64,000 bases of DNA from Catellicoccus marimammalium (GCF_965139335.1 NZ_CBCSEL010000001.1), one strand, 5' to 3'; counted from the stretch's first letter, positions 34,729-43,938 are shown. Made by a program: numbers and translations. The notes: generated by a model from the letters alone, not told the origin.

Positions 34729-36351
34729 TTACATCATTCCACCCATGTTTGGGTCATTTGTCATTCCGTTATCTGTTTTTGGTAAATCAGCTACTACTGC
34801 TTCTGTTGTTAAGATTAATGCAGCTACGCTTGCAGCATTTTGTAAAGCAGAACGAGTTACTTTTGTTGGGTCTACAATACCACTTTCAATCATGTTTACC
34901 CATTCTCCTGTAGCAGCATTGAAACCAATACCTTCGTCAACATGTTTTAATTTTTCTACGATTACTGCGCCTTCTAAGCCAGCATTCATTGCGATTTGAC
35001 GAATTGGTTCTTCTAACGCACGTAAAACGATTTCTACCCCTGTACGTTCGTCACCTTCTGTTTCTGCTACTAATTTTGCAACTTCTTTTGTTGCTTGGAT
35101 TAATGCAACTCCACCACCAGAAACAATACCTTCTTCTACTGCAGCACGAGTAGCATTTAATGCATCTTCAATACGTAGTTTTAATTCTTTTAATACAGTT
35201 TCTGTTGCAGCACCAACTTTAATTACTGCTACACCACCAGATAATTTAGCTAAACGTTCTTTTAATTTATCACGGTCAAATTCTGAATTTGTTTCTCCAA
35301 TTTGGCTGCGGATCAATTCGATACGTTCTTTGATTTCTTCTTTGTTACCAGCACCTTCAACGATTACTGTTGAATCTTTATCTACGATTACTTTATTAGC
35401 TTGACCTAAATCAGCTAAAGTTGTAGAAGCTAATTCACGACCTAAGTCTTCAGAAATCACTTGTCCACCAGTTAAAATTGCGATATCACGTAACATTTCT
35501 TTACGACGGTCACCAAATCCTGGAGCTTTAACCGCACAAACATTTAATGTACCACGTAATTTGTTTACTAATAAAGTAGTCAAAGCTTCTCCATCCACAT
35601 CGTCTGCAATGATTAATAATGGACGATTTGCTTTAATGATTTCTTGTAAAACAGGCATTAAATCTTGAATGTTAGATACTTTTTTATCTGTAATTAAGAT
35701 GTAAGGTTTATCTAATTCTGCTTCCATTTTTTCGTTGTCTGTTACCATATATTGTGATAAGTAACCACGATCAAATTGCATACCTTCTACAACATCTAAT
35801 TCTGTTTCAATTCCTTTAGATTCTTCAATAGTGATAACACCATCGTTTCCTACTTTTTCCATTGCAGTAGCAATTAATTCACCAACTTCTTCATGACCAG
35901 AAGAGATAGCAGCTACTTGAGCAATTTCTTCTTTAGAACTTACTTCTTTAGACATTGTATGTAAAGCATCTACTGCTGATTTTGTTGCTTTTTCAATTCC
36001 GCGACGGATACCTACTGGGTTTGCTCCTGCAGTAACATTTTTAATTCCTTCTAAAACAATCGCTTGAGTTAATACTGTCGCTGTTGTTGTTCCGTCTCCG
36101 GCAATATCATTAGTTTTTGAAGCTACTTCAGAAACTAATTTTGCTCCCATATTTTCAAAATGATCTTCTAATTCAATTTCTTTTGCGATAGAAACGCCAT
36201 CATTAGTAATTAAAGGTGTACCAAATGATTTTTCTAAAACCACGTTACGACCTTTTGGCCCTAAAGTTACTTTTACTGTATTCGCTAATTTATTTACACC
36301 TTCTACTAATTTAGAACGTGCATCATTATTATATTTGATTTCTTTTGCCAT
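34729..36351 (-). CDS. groL: 60 kDa chaperonin GroEL
   Basis: 540 aa. It begins MAKEIKYNNDARSKLVEGVN and ends with the Gly/Met-rich NMGGMM tail. The ATP site is intact (TLGPKGRNVVLEK, NDGVSIAKEIELE and the GDGTTTATVL loop with catalytic Asp). Fourteen subunits form the folding chamber capped by GroES. It lies 16 bases after groES and shares its CIRCE-controlled promoter. Confidence 0.99.
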   Translation of the reverse strand: MAKEIKYNNDARSKLVEGVNKLANTVKVTLGPKGRNVVLEKSFGTPLITNDGVSIAKEIELEDHFENMGAKLVSEVASKTNDIAGDGTTTATVLTQAIVLEGIKNVTAGANPVGIRRGIEKATKSAVDALHTMSKEVSSKEEIAQVAAISSGHEEVGELIATAMEKVGNDGVITIEESKGIETELDVVEGMQFDRGYLSQYMVTDNEKMEAELDKPYILITDKKVSNIQDLMPVLQEIIKANRPLLIIADDVDGEALTTLLVNKLRGTLNVCAVKAPGFGDRRKEMLRDIAILTGGQVISEDLGRELASTTLADLGQANKVIVDKDSTVIVEGAGNKEEIKERIELIRSQIGETNSEFDRDKLKERLAKLSGGVAVIKVGAATETVLKELKLRIEDALNATRAAVEEGIVSGGGVALIQATKEVAKLVAETEGDERTGVEIVLRALEEPIRQIAMNAGLEGAVIVEKLKHVDEGIGFNAATGEWVNMIESGIVDPTKVTRSALQNAASVAALILTTEAVVADLPKTDNGMTNDPNMGGMM

Positions 36352-36367
36352 TTTTTCTTCCTCTTTT

Positions 36368-36658
36368 CTAGCCTTCTGTTACAATTGCCATAATATCTTT
36401 TTCATGCATGACAACGTATTCTTCTCCATCATGTTGGATTTTAGAACCAGCATAAGATTCAAACATTACTGTATCATCAACGTTTACTTCCATTGGAATA
36501 CATTGTCCATCTTCAGAAACTCTTCCTTTTCCAACAGCAATTACTGTTCCTAATTTTACTTGCTCTTGATGATTAGAGGTTAAGATAATTCCTCCAACAT
36601 TTTTTTCTGTTTCTTTTTCCGCTTTAATGATTACGCGGTCTGCTAATGGTTTTAGCAC
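36368..36658 (-). CDS. groS: 10 kDa co-chaperonin GroES
   Basis: 96 aa starting at GTG 36658 (MLKPLADRVIIKAE). This start is preferred because GGAGGGG lies eight bases before it and the protein then matches the normal GroES length; the frame extends to 36700, but that is inside the CIRCE element. The mobile loop (KETEKNVGGIILTSN) and roof region (KGRVSEDGQ) are recognisable. It is expressed with groEL under HrcA control. Confidence 0.97.
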   Translation of the reverse strand: MLKPLADRVIIKAEKETEKNVGGIILTSNHQEQVKLGTVIAVGKGRVSEDGQCIPMEVNVDDTVMFESYAGSKIQHDGEEYVVMHEKDIMAIVTEG

Positions 36659-36681
36659 GATGAACCCCTCCACTTCTATTT

Positions 36682-36707
36682 TTAGCACTCTCTTTATCAA
36701 GTGCTAA
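36682..36707. promoter_or_regulatory. CIRCE operator (HrcA site) of groESL, short-spaced
   Basis: TTAGCACT at 36682-36689 and AGTGCTAA at 36700-36707 form a perfect 8-bp inverted repeat. The standard element TTAGCACTC-N9-GAGTGCTAA has 11 bases between these arms; here there are 10, and the inner G of the right arm is lost. It lies between the promoter and the groES ribosome binding site. Confidence 0.92.
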
Positions 36708-36718
36708 CTACATTTATA

Positions 36719-36746
36719 ATAATATCATGATTCTAATATAATGCAA
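36719..36746 (-). promoter_or_regulatory. Promoter of groESL
   Basis: Minus strand TTGCAT (36746-36741), 16 bases, TATTAT (36724-36719). The start would fall just before or within CIRCE. Confidence 0.6.
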
Positions 36747-36764
36747 GAATATCACCTCATTTTT

Positions 36765-36778
36765 TGTAATCGATTTCA
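36765..36778. promoter_or_regulatory. cre-like palindrome upstream of groESL
   Basis: TGTAATCGATTTCA fits the catabolite-responsive consensus (TGnAAnCGnTnnCA). It lies 18 bp upstream of the groESL -35 and past the pnuC terminator. Confidence 0.45.
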
Positions 36779-36833
36779 TGTTTTTTTCGTTTTCCTTAGA
36801 ATACGCTTCTTTTTTTACAAAAAATCAGTAACA

Positions 36834-36864
36834 AAAAAGAGCAATGAAACCATTGCTCTTTTAT
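36834..36864 (-). terminator. Terminator of pnuC
   Basis: AAAAGAGCAATG, loop, CATTGCTCTTTTTT on the minus strand, touching the pnuC stop codon. Confidence 0.92.
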
Positions 36865-37620
36865 TTATTCAATTTTTTCTAGACCCATTTTTTTGCGTCC
36901 CATGTTAAACCATGGAGATACAGTAAAGGCAATGATATCATTGACCAAGTAAACAGAACTAGAAACTAACATCGCGATTGTTGCATCGCCTTGAGCATAG
37001 GTTAATGCCCATAATATAATTTGGAAAATGCTAGAAAATGTCCACCAGAAATATTGATTATTATAGCGTAAGAAACAAATAATTCCTCCAGTGACACTTA
37101 CTGCAAAACTTAATCCATCGATAACTGGACGGGGATCATTGGTAAAAGTACCAATTAAATAAGTAGAAATTCCCCAAACGACTAAAACAGAACATAAACT
37201 GATTACCCAATTTTTCTTTGTAAACTTCTTCAAATGGTGCACGGTATCTTCATTCCAAGATTTTACTGAGAAAATCACCGGTAAGTCTAATGTAATAATA
37301 TAAGCTAATTCTTCTAACATCACTAAATAGTTATGGGCACTATACCCGACATAAATTTTACATGCTGCTGAAATCAATCCTAAAATTCCATTCACAGATT
37401 TTGCGGCATTGATACTTACAATACATAACGTTCCTAAAATCGTTCCGATAAAAGTAATTGTTGATAATAGCGTAATTGGTTGAGTCACATAAATCATCAA
37501 CTGTGATCCGACTGCAAACCAAAATAAACAATAATTGGCGGTATGCCATCCTGTAATTTGTTGTTTAAACCAAGTCCATGGTTGGTTAAACATTGTAACT
37601 TCTTTTGTTGTACTACTCAT
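36865..37620 (-). CDS. pnuC: Nicotinamide riboside/mononucleotide transporter PnuC
   Basis: 251 aa with seven predicted spans, the PnuC fold. Family-typical stretches include YITLDLPVIFSVKSWN and FWWTFSSIFQIILWALTYAQGD with the conserved Trp-rich substrate face, near residues 110 and 195-215. PnuC proteins let nicotinamide riboside enter by facilitated diffusion for NAD synthesis. An AAAGGGG site precedes the ATG. It is a single-gene unit with a leader of about 85 bases that may be a regulatory RNA. Confidence 0.93.
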   Translation of the reverse strand: MSSTTKEVTMFNQPWTWFKQQITGWHTANYCLFWFAVGSQLMIYVTQPITLLSTITFIGTILGTLCIVSINAAKSVNGILGLISAACKIYVGYSAHNYLVMLEELAYIITLDLPVIFSVKSWNEDTVHHLKKFTKKNWVISLCSVLVVWGISTYLIGTFTNDPRPVIDGLSFAVSVTGGIICFLRYNNQYFWWTFSSIFQIILWALTYAQGDATIAMLVSSSVYLVNDIIAFTVSPWFNMGRKKMGLEKIE

Positions 37621-37705
37621 TTAATAATCCCCTTTACATTAATAGCTTTCATGCAAGACCATATTCCGTTCTTTCCATCTTGCACCGCTTGTGTTTTTTA
37701 GTACG
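37621..37705 (-). ncRNA. Structured 5' leader of pnuC, riboswitch candidate
   Basis: From the predicted start to the pnuC ATG the minus-strand RNA contains TGCAAGA (37684-37678) and TCTTGCA (37658-37652), a 7-bp stem enclosing 19 bases. The stem ends about 20 bases before the AAAGGGG site. Some pnuC genes in Lactobacillales have NAD+-sensing leaders. I could not match this leader to a known consensus from memory, so the assignment is inference. Confidence 0.35.
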
Positions 37706-37711
37706 GGATTT

Positions 37712-37720
37712 ATTGTAGCA
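37712..37720 (-). promoter_or_regulatory. Extended -10 promoter of pnuC
   Basis: Minus strand TGCTACAAT, 92 bases before the ATG. Confidence 0.5.
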
Positions 37721-37868
37721 AACAAAAAAAATAAAAAATAGGACTTGATAAAATAGAAAACTCCCTCATTCCTTTAAACATCATCATAAATAACTTAAAA
37801 ATTTTATTTTTATTCTTATTTAATTGAAAGTTAAACCTTATACAAAGACAACATTGTTCTTTTCAAAA

Positions 37869-37905
37869 AATAAAAAAGGCAAGAGAAGTTCTCTTACCTT
37901 TTTGT
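37869..37905 (-). terminator. Terminator of the suf operon
   Basis: GGTAAGAGAA / TTCTCTTGCC with T6 on the minus strand, just after the sufB stop. The bases between this hairpin and the pnuC promoter (about 37721-37868) are AT-rich and show no gene. Confidence 0.9.
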
Positions 37906-37909
37906 TATT

Positions 37910-39286
37910 CTATCCAATCGCATCCTTCATTTCATAGCCAATTAAGCGGTTTAATTCTACTGCATATTCCATTGGTAACTCACGACTAAATGGTTCTACA
38001 AAGCCCATAACAATCAATTCTGTCGCTTCGTCTTCAGATAATCCACGACTCATTAAGTAGTACAATTGTTCTTCTGAAACTTTAGAAACGGTTGCTTCAT
38101 GTTCTAATACCACATCTTGACAATGCGCTTCATTAATTGGAATTGTATCACTCTTCGAACGATCATCCATTAACATCGTGTCACATTCAATATGTCCTTG
38201 ACTACCATGAGCATGGCGGCCAAAATGAACAATTCCACGATAGTTCGTTGCTCCTCCATCTTTTGCAATTGATTTAGAAACAATAGAGCTTGATGTATTC
38301 GGCGCTAAATGAATCATTTTTGCTCCAGTATCTTGCACTTGTCCTTCTGTTGCCATCGCAACAGAAAGCATCATTCCTTTTGCTCCTTCTTCCGCTAAAA
38401 TTACGGCTGGATATTTCATAGTTACTTTAGAACCGATATTTCCATCTACCCATTCAACCGAAGCATTTTTATAAGCTTTTGCACGTTTGGTTACAAGGTT
38501 ATAAACATTGTCAGACCAGTTTTGAATTGTACTATAACGAATGCTTGCATCTTCATGTGCATAGATTTCTACAATCGCTGCATGCAAGCTTTCACTGGAA
38601 TAAGTAGGAGCGGTACATCCTTCAATATAGTGAACACTTGCTCCTTTATCGACAATAATTAATGTTCGTTCAAATTGCCCTGCATTTTCTGAATTAATAC
38701 GGAAATAGGTTTGCAATGGAACTTCTAGTTGCACTCCTTCTGGAACATAAATAAAGGTTCCTCCAGACCAAACGGCAGAGTTCAACGCTGCTAATTTATT
38801 ATCACTTGGAGGAACTAATTTACCAAAGTATTTTTTAAATAACTCTGGATATTCCTTTAACGCAGAGTCTGTATCGGTAAAGATAATTCCATGTTTATCA
38901 AATTCTTCTTTCATATTATGATAAACCACTTCTGATTCATATTGAGCAGAAGCTCCTGCTAAAAAGGCACGTTCCGCTTCTGGTACCCCAATTTTTTCAA
39001 AAGTATCTTTAATTTTTTCTGGTACGTCTTCCCAATCACGTACGGGACGATCACTGGCTTTTTGGTAATATTTAATTTTATCAAAATCGATTTCAGATAA
39101 ATCTGGACCCCAATCCGGTAAAGCTTGCTTTTTAAAAGATTCATATGCTTTTAAGCGAAATTCTAACATCCATTCTGGTTCTTCTTTTGCTTTTGAAAGT
39201 GCACGGATTACATCTTCATTTAATCCAGTACCGGTTGTATATACGGGAGATACATCATCTGAAAATCCATAACGGTAATCTTCCAT
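37910..39286 (-). CDS. sufB: Fe-S cluster scaffold subunit SufB
   Basis: 458 aa. It has the SufB start pattern (RYGFSDDVSPVYTTGTGLNE), the beta-helix core and the conserved segments YIEGCTAPTYSSESLHAAIVE and DTIPINEAHCQDVVLEHEATVSKV split by a few residues, with cluster-related Cys and His. SufB with SufC and SufD assembles iron-sulfur clusters from sulfur delivered by SufS/SufU. It is the last gene of the operon and overlaps the sufU stop by one base (TAATG). Confidence 0.97.
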   Translation of the reverse strand: MEDYRYGFSDDVSPVYTTGTGLNEDVIRALSKAKEEPEWMLEFRLKAYESFKKQALPDWGPDLSEIDFDKIKYYQKASDRPVRDWEDVPEKIKDTFEKIGVPEAERAFLAGASAQYESEVVYHNMKEEFDKHGIIFTDTDSALKEYPELFKKYFGKLVPPSDNKLAALNSAVWSGGTFIYVPEGVQLEVPLQTYFRINSENAGQFERTLIIVDKGASVHYIEGCTAPTYSSESLHAAIVEIYAHEDASIRYSTIQNWSDNVYNLVTKRAKAYKNASVEWVDGNIGSKVTMKYPAVILAEEGAKGMMLSVAMATEGQVQDTGAKMIHLAPNTSSSIVSKSIAKDGGATNYRGIVHFGRHAHGSQGHIECDTMLMDDRSKSDTIPINEAHCQDVVLEHEATVSKVSEEQLYYLMSRGLSEDEATELIVMGFVEPFSRELPMEYAVELNRLIGYEMKDAIG

Positions 39287-39729
39287 TATTCTTTTCCTTC
39301 CTTATTTTTTTCAATCATTGATTCTACTGCTTTCCAAGCTAACGTCGCACATTTCACACGCGCTGGAAATTTTGATACTCCAGATAATAATTGAGCATCT
39401 TCTAATTCTTCATTTTCTACTTCTTGTCCTTGAACAAGAGATAAGAAATCTTCTAATAGTGCTTCTGCTTCTGGTAAAGTTTTACCAATTAATACATCAC
39501 ACATCATACTTGCACTTGCTTTGCTAATTGAACATCCTTCTCCTTCAAAAGCAATATCTGAAATGACTCCATCTTTCATTTTCCATTGAATTTGAATGAC
39601 ATCTCCGCAAGTAGGATTGTTTAATTCCAAAGCATCTGTTTCTTCTTCTAACGTTCCATAATGATGAGGATGACTAGAATGATCTAAAATCACTTGACGA
39701 TATAGTTGATCTAATTTACTCAATGCCAT
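39286..39729 (-). CDS. sufU: SufU, zinc-dependent sulfurtransferase partner of SufS
   Basis: 147 aa. The zinc and sulfur-accepting cysteines are present in LNNPTCGDVIQI (about 41), FEGEGCSISKASASMM (about 66) and KFPARVKCATLAW (about 128). SufU takes sulfur from SufS and passes it to SufBCD. The ATG lies within the last 14 bases of sufS. Confidence 0.96.
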   Translation of the reverse strand: MALSKLDQLYRQVILDHSSHPHHYGTLEEETDALELNNPTCGDVIQIQWKMKDGVISDIAFEGEGCSISKASASMMCDVLIGKTLPEAEALLEDFLSLVQGQEVENEELEDAQLLSGVSKFPARVKCATLAWKAVESMIEKNKEGKE

Positions 39730-40951
39730 ATTGGAAATACTCCTTTACTTTTTCAATTGCTTCTAAAAAGCGATCAATTTCTTCTTTTGTGTTATAGAAA
39801 TATAAACTTGCACGCACTGCAGCAGGAACAGATAATTCACGCAACAATGGTTGTGCACAATGATGTCCTGCTCGAACAGCAACTCCTTCCATATCTAAGG
39901 CAGTCGCTACATCGTGTGGATGGATCCCTTCAATATTAAAAGAAATTACTCCTTTATGGTCTTTTGGATCTTTTGGTCCATAAACCGTTACTCCTTCGAT
40001 GGCTTGTAAGCGAGGTAAAAGATCTGCCATCAATTCTGCCTCATAAGCTTGGATTTGGTCCATTCCTAATTTTTCTAAATAATGAATCGCTGTCGCTAAT
40101 CCAATCGCTCCAGCAATATTAGGAGTTCCTGCTTCAAACTTCCAAGGTAATTCTGTCCATGTACTATCTTCTTCATAGACAAAATCAATCATTTCTCCAC
40201 CAAATTCGACAGGATCCATCATTTCTAACCATTTTTGTTTTCCATATAACACACCAATACCTGTAGGACCACACATTTTATGGCCACTAAAGGCAAAAAA
40301 GTCACAATCTAATGCCTGAACATCAATTTTTTCATGTGGTGCAGATTGTGCGCCATCGACTACAAATACTGCATCATATTGATGAACTTTTTTAGCTAAA
40401 CGAGCAATAGGATTTTCTGTTCCTAACACGTTAGAAATTTGTGATAAGGCAACGATTTTTGTCTTCTCATTTAATAACTCATCCAACACTTCTTCATCTA
40501 AAAATCCTTCCTTTGTAAAAGGAACATAACGTAGCACGGCTCCTGTTTTTTGTGCCACTTGCTGCCAAGGAATAATATTGGCATGATGTTCCATTTTAGA
40601 AAGGATAATCTCATCGCCTTCTTTTAACACTTTTTCAGCGTATCCACGAGCAATCCAATTCAAACTCGTTGTTGTTCCACGAGTAAATAAAATTTCTTTT
40701 GTGGAAGCAGCATGAATGAATTGACGTACGGTTTCTCTTGCCTCTTCATATTCTTGTGTAGCGGCTTCTGATAACGTATGGACTCCACGATGGACATTTG
40801 CATTATTTTCTTTATAAAACTGCATTTCTTTATCTAAAACACAAAGTGGCTTTTGTGTTGTCGCTGCATTATCAAAATAAATTAAAGGTTCATCATTTAC
40901 GGTTTGTTGTAAAGCAGGAAAATCTGCTCTAATCTTCTCTACGTCCCACAT
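39716..40951 (-). CDS. sufS: Cysteine desulfurase SufS
   Basis: 411 aa from the ATG at 40951 (MWDVEKIRADFPALQQ) with an AAGGA site. This PLP enzyme of the class V aminotransferase fold has the PLP Lys in FFAFSGHKMCGPTGIG (about 225), His in KMEHHANIIPWQ and the catalytic Cys in VRAGHHCAQPLL (about 365). It removes sulfur from cysteine and hands it to SufU. Its start overlaps the end of sufD by 23 bases. Confidence 0.96.
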   Translation of the reverse strand: MWDVEKIRADFPALQQTVNDEPLIYFDNAATTQKPLCVLDKEMQFYKENNANVHRGVHTLSEAATQEYEEARETVRQFIHAASTKEILFTRGTTTSLNWIARGYAEKVLKEGDEIILSKMEHHANIIPWQQVAQKTGAVLRYVPFTKEGFLDEEVLDELLNEKTKIVALSQISNVLGTENPIARLAKKVHQYDAVFVVDGAQSAPHEKIDVQALDCDFFAFSGHKMCGPTGIGVLYGKQKWLEMMDPVEFGGEMIDFVYEEDSTWTELPWKFEAGTPNIAGAIGLATAIHYLEKLGMDQIQAYEAELMADLLPRLQAIEGVTVYGPKDPKDHKGVISFNIEGIHPHDVATALDMEGVAVRAGHHCAQPLLRELSVPAAVRASLYFYNTKEEIDRFLEAIEKVKEYFQYGIE

Positions 40952-42137
40952 ATTCTTCCTTTCTTGCCCAAAGAGATAACCATTCATCATGTTTTCCGTT
41001 TTGAGCTAAAAATCCTTTGGCATATAATTGGACGGCCATTTCATAGGTCAATCCACGACTTAGCATATAATATAATTTATCTTCAGAAAGTGCACCAATC
41101 GCCGCGGCATGGTTCGCTTTTACTTCATTATTATCAATTAATAAGATAGGGTTAGCTGTACCTCCACTTTTTTCTTCTGCTAGTAATAAATCACTCTTTT
41201 GGACTGCAGAAGAATAAGGAGCATTTTTTTGAATATGACTTGTTGCATTCAATAAAACTTTTCCTTTTTTGGCAGCTAAACCACGTAAAACTAAATCACT
41301 TTCTGTATGATGATTACTTTGTAAAATTTGAACATCTACTACTTTTTTCTCTTGAGTAGCTCCATAAGTTGATAAATCAACCATACATTTTGCTCCAGAG
41401 CCTTCTACATGAACATCAATACATTCTACATGTACCCCACTGTTCAATAATTGACCACGGAAGGTTAATTGACTATCTTGTTGTAAAACAAAATCACGTT
41501 GTAAAAAAGTAGTCCCTTTTCCTTCACCAATACTTTGACTAAAGTAATCTAATTGGCTATTAGCGCCAAGAATTAATTGTACAGCTTGGTTGTTATATGT
41601 ATTTCCTTTATATTCCCAATTTTCTTTTAAGGATAACTGGCAATTTTCTCCAATAAATAATATAACATGTTCCCAATTTGCCAATTGTTCTTGTAAAAAT
41701 TGCAAATGAATTGGTTCTTGAATAACTGTATGATCAGGAATATATAAAAGCATTCCTTCTTCATTATGTAAAAAGTGAACCATACTTTGCTGGTCTTTTG
41801 ATAATGGTTGTTCCATATAAGGACGAAGTTTTTCACTAAATACTTCATCCCAAAGAGCTTCTTGTAAGTCCATCATCACTACTCCAGCCTCAATAAGAGA
41901 CATCGGTAATTGCTCTACATAGACTTGTTGCTCATTTTGAATCCATAATGGTTCATCTGAATATGCAGAAAAATCATAAACAGATCCTTCTACTTCTCCT
42001 TCTTCTACTGGATATTCTGTAGGTAAAGAATTCCAAGAAAAATCGGCAATATGACGACTTTTCGCTTCTTTTACGCAAGAAGCAACGTTTGCTTGTGCTT
42101 CTTCTAACCATAACGGTTTTGTTGTCCATCCTGTCAT
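40929..42137 (-). CDS. sufD: Fe-S cluster assembly protein SufD
   Basis: 402 aa. The C-terminal beta-helix and helical part (about 150-390) carries the family stretches LLLAEEKSGGTANPILLIDNNEVKANHAAAIG (cut by function: the His in KANHAA, about 340) and DKLYYMLSRGLTYEMAVQLY. SufD pairs with SufB on the SufC dimer. The ATG shares one base with the sufC stop (TAATG). Confidence 0.95.
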   Translation of the reverse strand: MTGWTTKPLWLEEAQANVASCVKEAKSRHIADFSWNSLPTEYPVEEGEVEGSVYDFSAYSDEPLWIQNEQQVYVEQLPMSLIEAGVVMMDLQEALWDEVFSEKLRPYMEQPLSKDQQSMVHFLHNEEGMLLYIPDHTVIQEPIHLQFLQEQLANWEHVILFIGENCQLSLKENWEYKGNTYNNQAVQLILGANSQLDYFSQSIGEGKGTTFLQRDFVLQQDSQLTFRGQLLNSGVHVECIDVHVEGSGAKCMVDLSTYGATQEKKVVDVQILQSNHHTESDLVLRGLAAKKGKVLLNATSHIQKNAPYSSAVQKSDLLLAEEKSGGTANPILLIDNNEVKANHAAAIGALSEDKLYYMLSRGLTYEMAVQLYAKGFLAQNGKHDEWLSLWARKEEYVGRRED

Positions 42138-42889
42138 TATGCTTCATCCTCTTCTTTCCAAGTAGAATAACCATCGCGTTCTAATTGATCGACTAATTCC
42201 ATACCTCCTGTTTGAATGATTTTTCCATCCAACATAATGTGAACTACATCAGGTTCGATATAGTCTAATAAACGACGGTAGTGAGTTACTAATAAAGCAC
42301 CAAATTCTGGGCTACGCATCGCATTAACTCCTTTTGCGACTACTTTTAACGCATCTACGTCTAATCCAGAATCAATTTCATCTAAAATAGCAAACGTTGG
42401 ATCTAACATTAACATTTGTAAAATTTCGTTACGTTTCTTTTCTCCACCAGAGAACCCTTCATTTAAGTAACGTTCTGCCATTTCTTCTTTCATGTCTAAA
42501 ATCGCTAATTTTTCATCTAGCTTTTTCAAAAATTTCATTACAGAAATTGATTTTCCTTCTGGTTGACGAGCATTTAAGGCAGCACGTAAAAAATCAGCCG
42601 TCGTTACGCCTGGAATTTCGCTTGGATATTGCATTGCTAAAAATAAACCTTTACGACTACGTTCATCTACTTCCCAATCAAGGATGCTTTCTCCATCCCA
42701 TAAAATATCTCCTTTTGTGACTTCATAACGAGGATTTCCCATTAACACGGCAGCTAAAGTAGATTTCCCTGCTCCGTTTAGTCCCATCACAGCGTGAATT
42801 TCACCTGTTTTCCAAGTTAAATTCACTCCTTTTAAAATTTCTACGCCTTGAATTGACGCATGTAAATCTATAATTTCTAAGGTATGCAT
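42137..42889 (-). CDS. sufC: Fe-S assembly ATPase SufC
   Basis: 250 aa from the ATG at 42889 with an AAGGAGA site. ABC-type ATPase: Walker A GLNGAGKSTLAAVL (about 37-50), signature FSGGEKKRNEILQML (about 147-161), Walker B FAILDEIDSGLDVDAL (about 169-184) and the switch His in LLVTHYRRLL. It energises SufB/SufD. As the first gene it is preceded by an extended -10. Confidence 0.97.
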   Translation of the reverse strand: MHTLEIIDLHASIQGVEILKGVNLTWKTGEIHAVMGLNGAGKSTLAAVLMGNPRYEVTKGDILWDGESILDWEVDERSRKGLFLAMQYPSEIPGVTTADFLRAALNARQPEGKSISVMKFLKKLDEKLAILDMKEEMAERYLNEGFSGGEKKRNEILQMLMLDPTFAILDEIDSGLDVDALKVVAKGVNAMRSPEFGALLVTHYRRLLDYIEPDVVHIMLDGKIIQTGGMELVDQLERDGYSTWKEEDEA

Positions 42890-42942
42890 AACATTCTCCT
42901 TCATTCATCTTTTCTCTCAAAAATACTTCTATTTTTGCATAT

Positions 42943-42951
42943 ATTTTAGCA
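42943..42951 (-). promoter_or_regulatory. Extended -10 promoter of the suf operon
   Basis: Minus strand TGCTAAAAT, 54 bases before the sufC ATG. Confidence 0.5.
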
Positions 42952-43084
42952 CATTATAAACAGACAAGCCGAAAAAATGCTTAAATCATAAGAATCTTCT
43001 CTTCCTTTTTTAATAAGAAAAGAATAAAAATTTTATTTCTCCTTATTCTTTATAAGGCAACTTTATAAGAATATGGTACACTAG

Positions 43085-43093
43085 TGCTATATT
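43085..43093 (+). promoter_or_regulatory. Extended -10 promoter of the DUF368-DUF805 pair
   Basis: TGCTATATT, 22 bases before the ATG at 43115. Confidence 0.5.
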
Positions 43094-43114
43094 ATGAAAT
43101 TGAGGAGGTTTTTT

Positions 43115-43936
43115 ATGGATTGGTTGTTACGATTCATTAAGGGTATGTTTATTGGCTCAGGCTTTATTTTACCAGGAATTTCTGGTGGAGCATTAGCCGC
43201 TGTATTTGGCATTTACGAACCATTAATTGCCTTTTTGGCACATCCATTTAAAAAATTAAAAGAAAACTTTTCTTTTTTCCTACCCATTGCACTAGGAGGA
43301 TTAGCTGGAATTTATCTGCTTTCCTTTGCGGTTAGTTTCTTATTAGGAACTTATCAAACCATTATTTTGTGGTTCTTTGTAGGAGCAATTGTAGGTACTG
43401 CACCATCTTTATGGAAACAAGCAGGAAAAGAAGGAAGAAATAAAAAAGATTATTGGATTATGGGCATCACTTTTGTCCTTGCACTTTTATTTTTAATTTA
43501 CGGAAAACACTTATTCAGCGCTTCTGTTCCTCAAAATACTTGGACTTGGATGTTAGCTGGAGGATTAATCGCTTTAGGAATTATTGTTCCTGGTTTAAGT
43601 CCTTCTAACTTCCTATTATATATGGGAATGTATAAAGCAATGTCTGACCATATTAAAGGATTAGATTTTTCAGTGTTAATTCCTATCGCTATTGGAGGAC
43701 TATTAGTTCTTATTTTGTTATCAAAATTATTTGATCATATCTTTAAAGTGGCTTATAGTCAGTTATTCCACTTTATCTTAGGAGTCGTAGCTGCATCTAC
43801 GATCATGATTATTCCATTAGATTATCAAGGATTTACCTTTATGGGATACTTCATGTGTGCAGTACTTTTAGGATTAGGAATTCTAGTAGGATACTTTATG
43901 GCTCGCTTAGAAGATAAGGTTGTACCGGAGGGATAA
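43115..43936 (+). CDS. DUF368-family membrane protein (possible undecaprenyl-phosphate recycling)
   Basis: 273 aa from the ATG at 43115, which has a GAGGAGG site; the frame starts earlier at 43094 without one. About eight spans. The family repeats are clear: FIKGMFIGSGFILPGISGGALAAV (about 7-30, cut here for length) and LIALGIIVPGLSPSNFLLYMG (about 155-175). Both contain the P-G-(I/L)-S-(G/P)-(G/S) re-entrant motif. DUF368 proteins have been linked to return of undecaprenyl phosphate across the membrane in other bacteria, but that role is only inferred here. It is followed after two bases by the DUF805 gene. Confidence 0.88.
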   Translation: MDWLLRFIKGMFIGSGFILPGISGGALAAVFGIYEPLIAFLAHPFKKLKENFSFFLPIALGGLAGIYLLSFAVSFLLGTYQTIILWFFVGAIVGTAPSLWKQAGKEGRNKKDYWIMGITFVLALLFLIYGKHLFSASVPQNTWTWMLAGGLIALGIIVPGLSPSNFLLYMGMYKAMSDHIKGLDFSVLIPIAIGGLLVLILLSKLFDHIFKVAYSQLFHFILGVVAASTIMIIPLDYQGFTFMGYFMCAVLLGLGILVGYFMARLEDKVVPEG

Positions 43937-43938
43937 AA

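Noticed and set aside
40964..42720. Plus-strand open frames inside the suf genes
   Set aside because: They are shadows of sufS, sufD and sufC without ribosome binding sites or recognisable domains.
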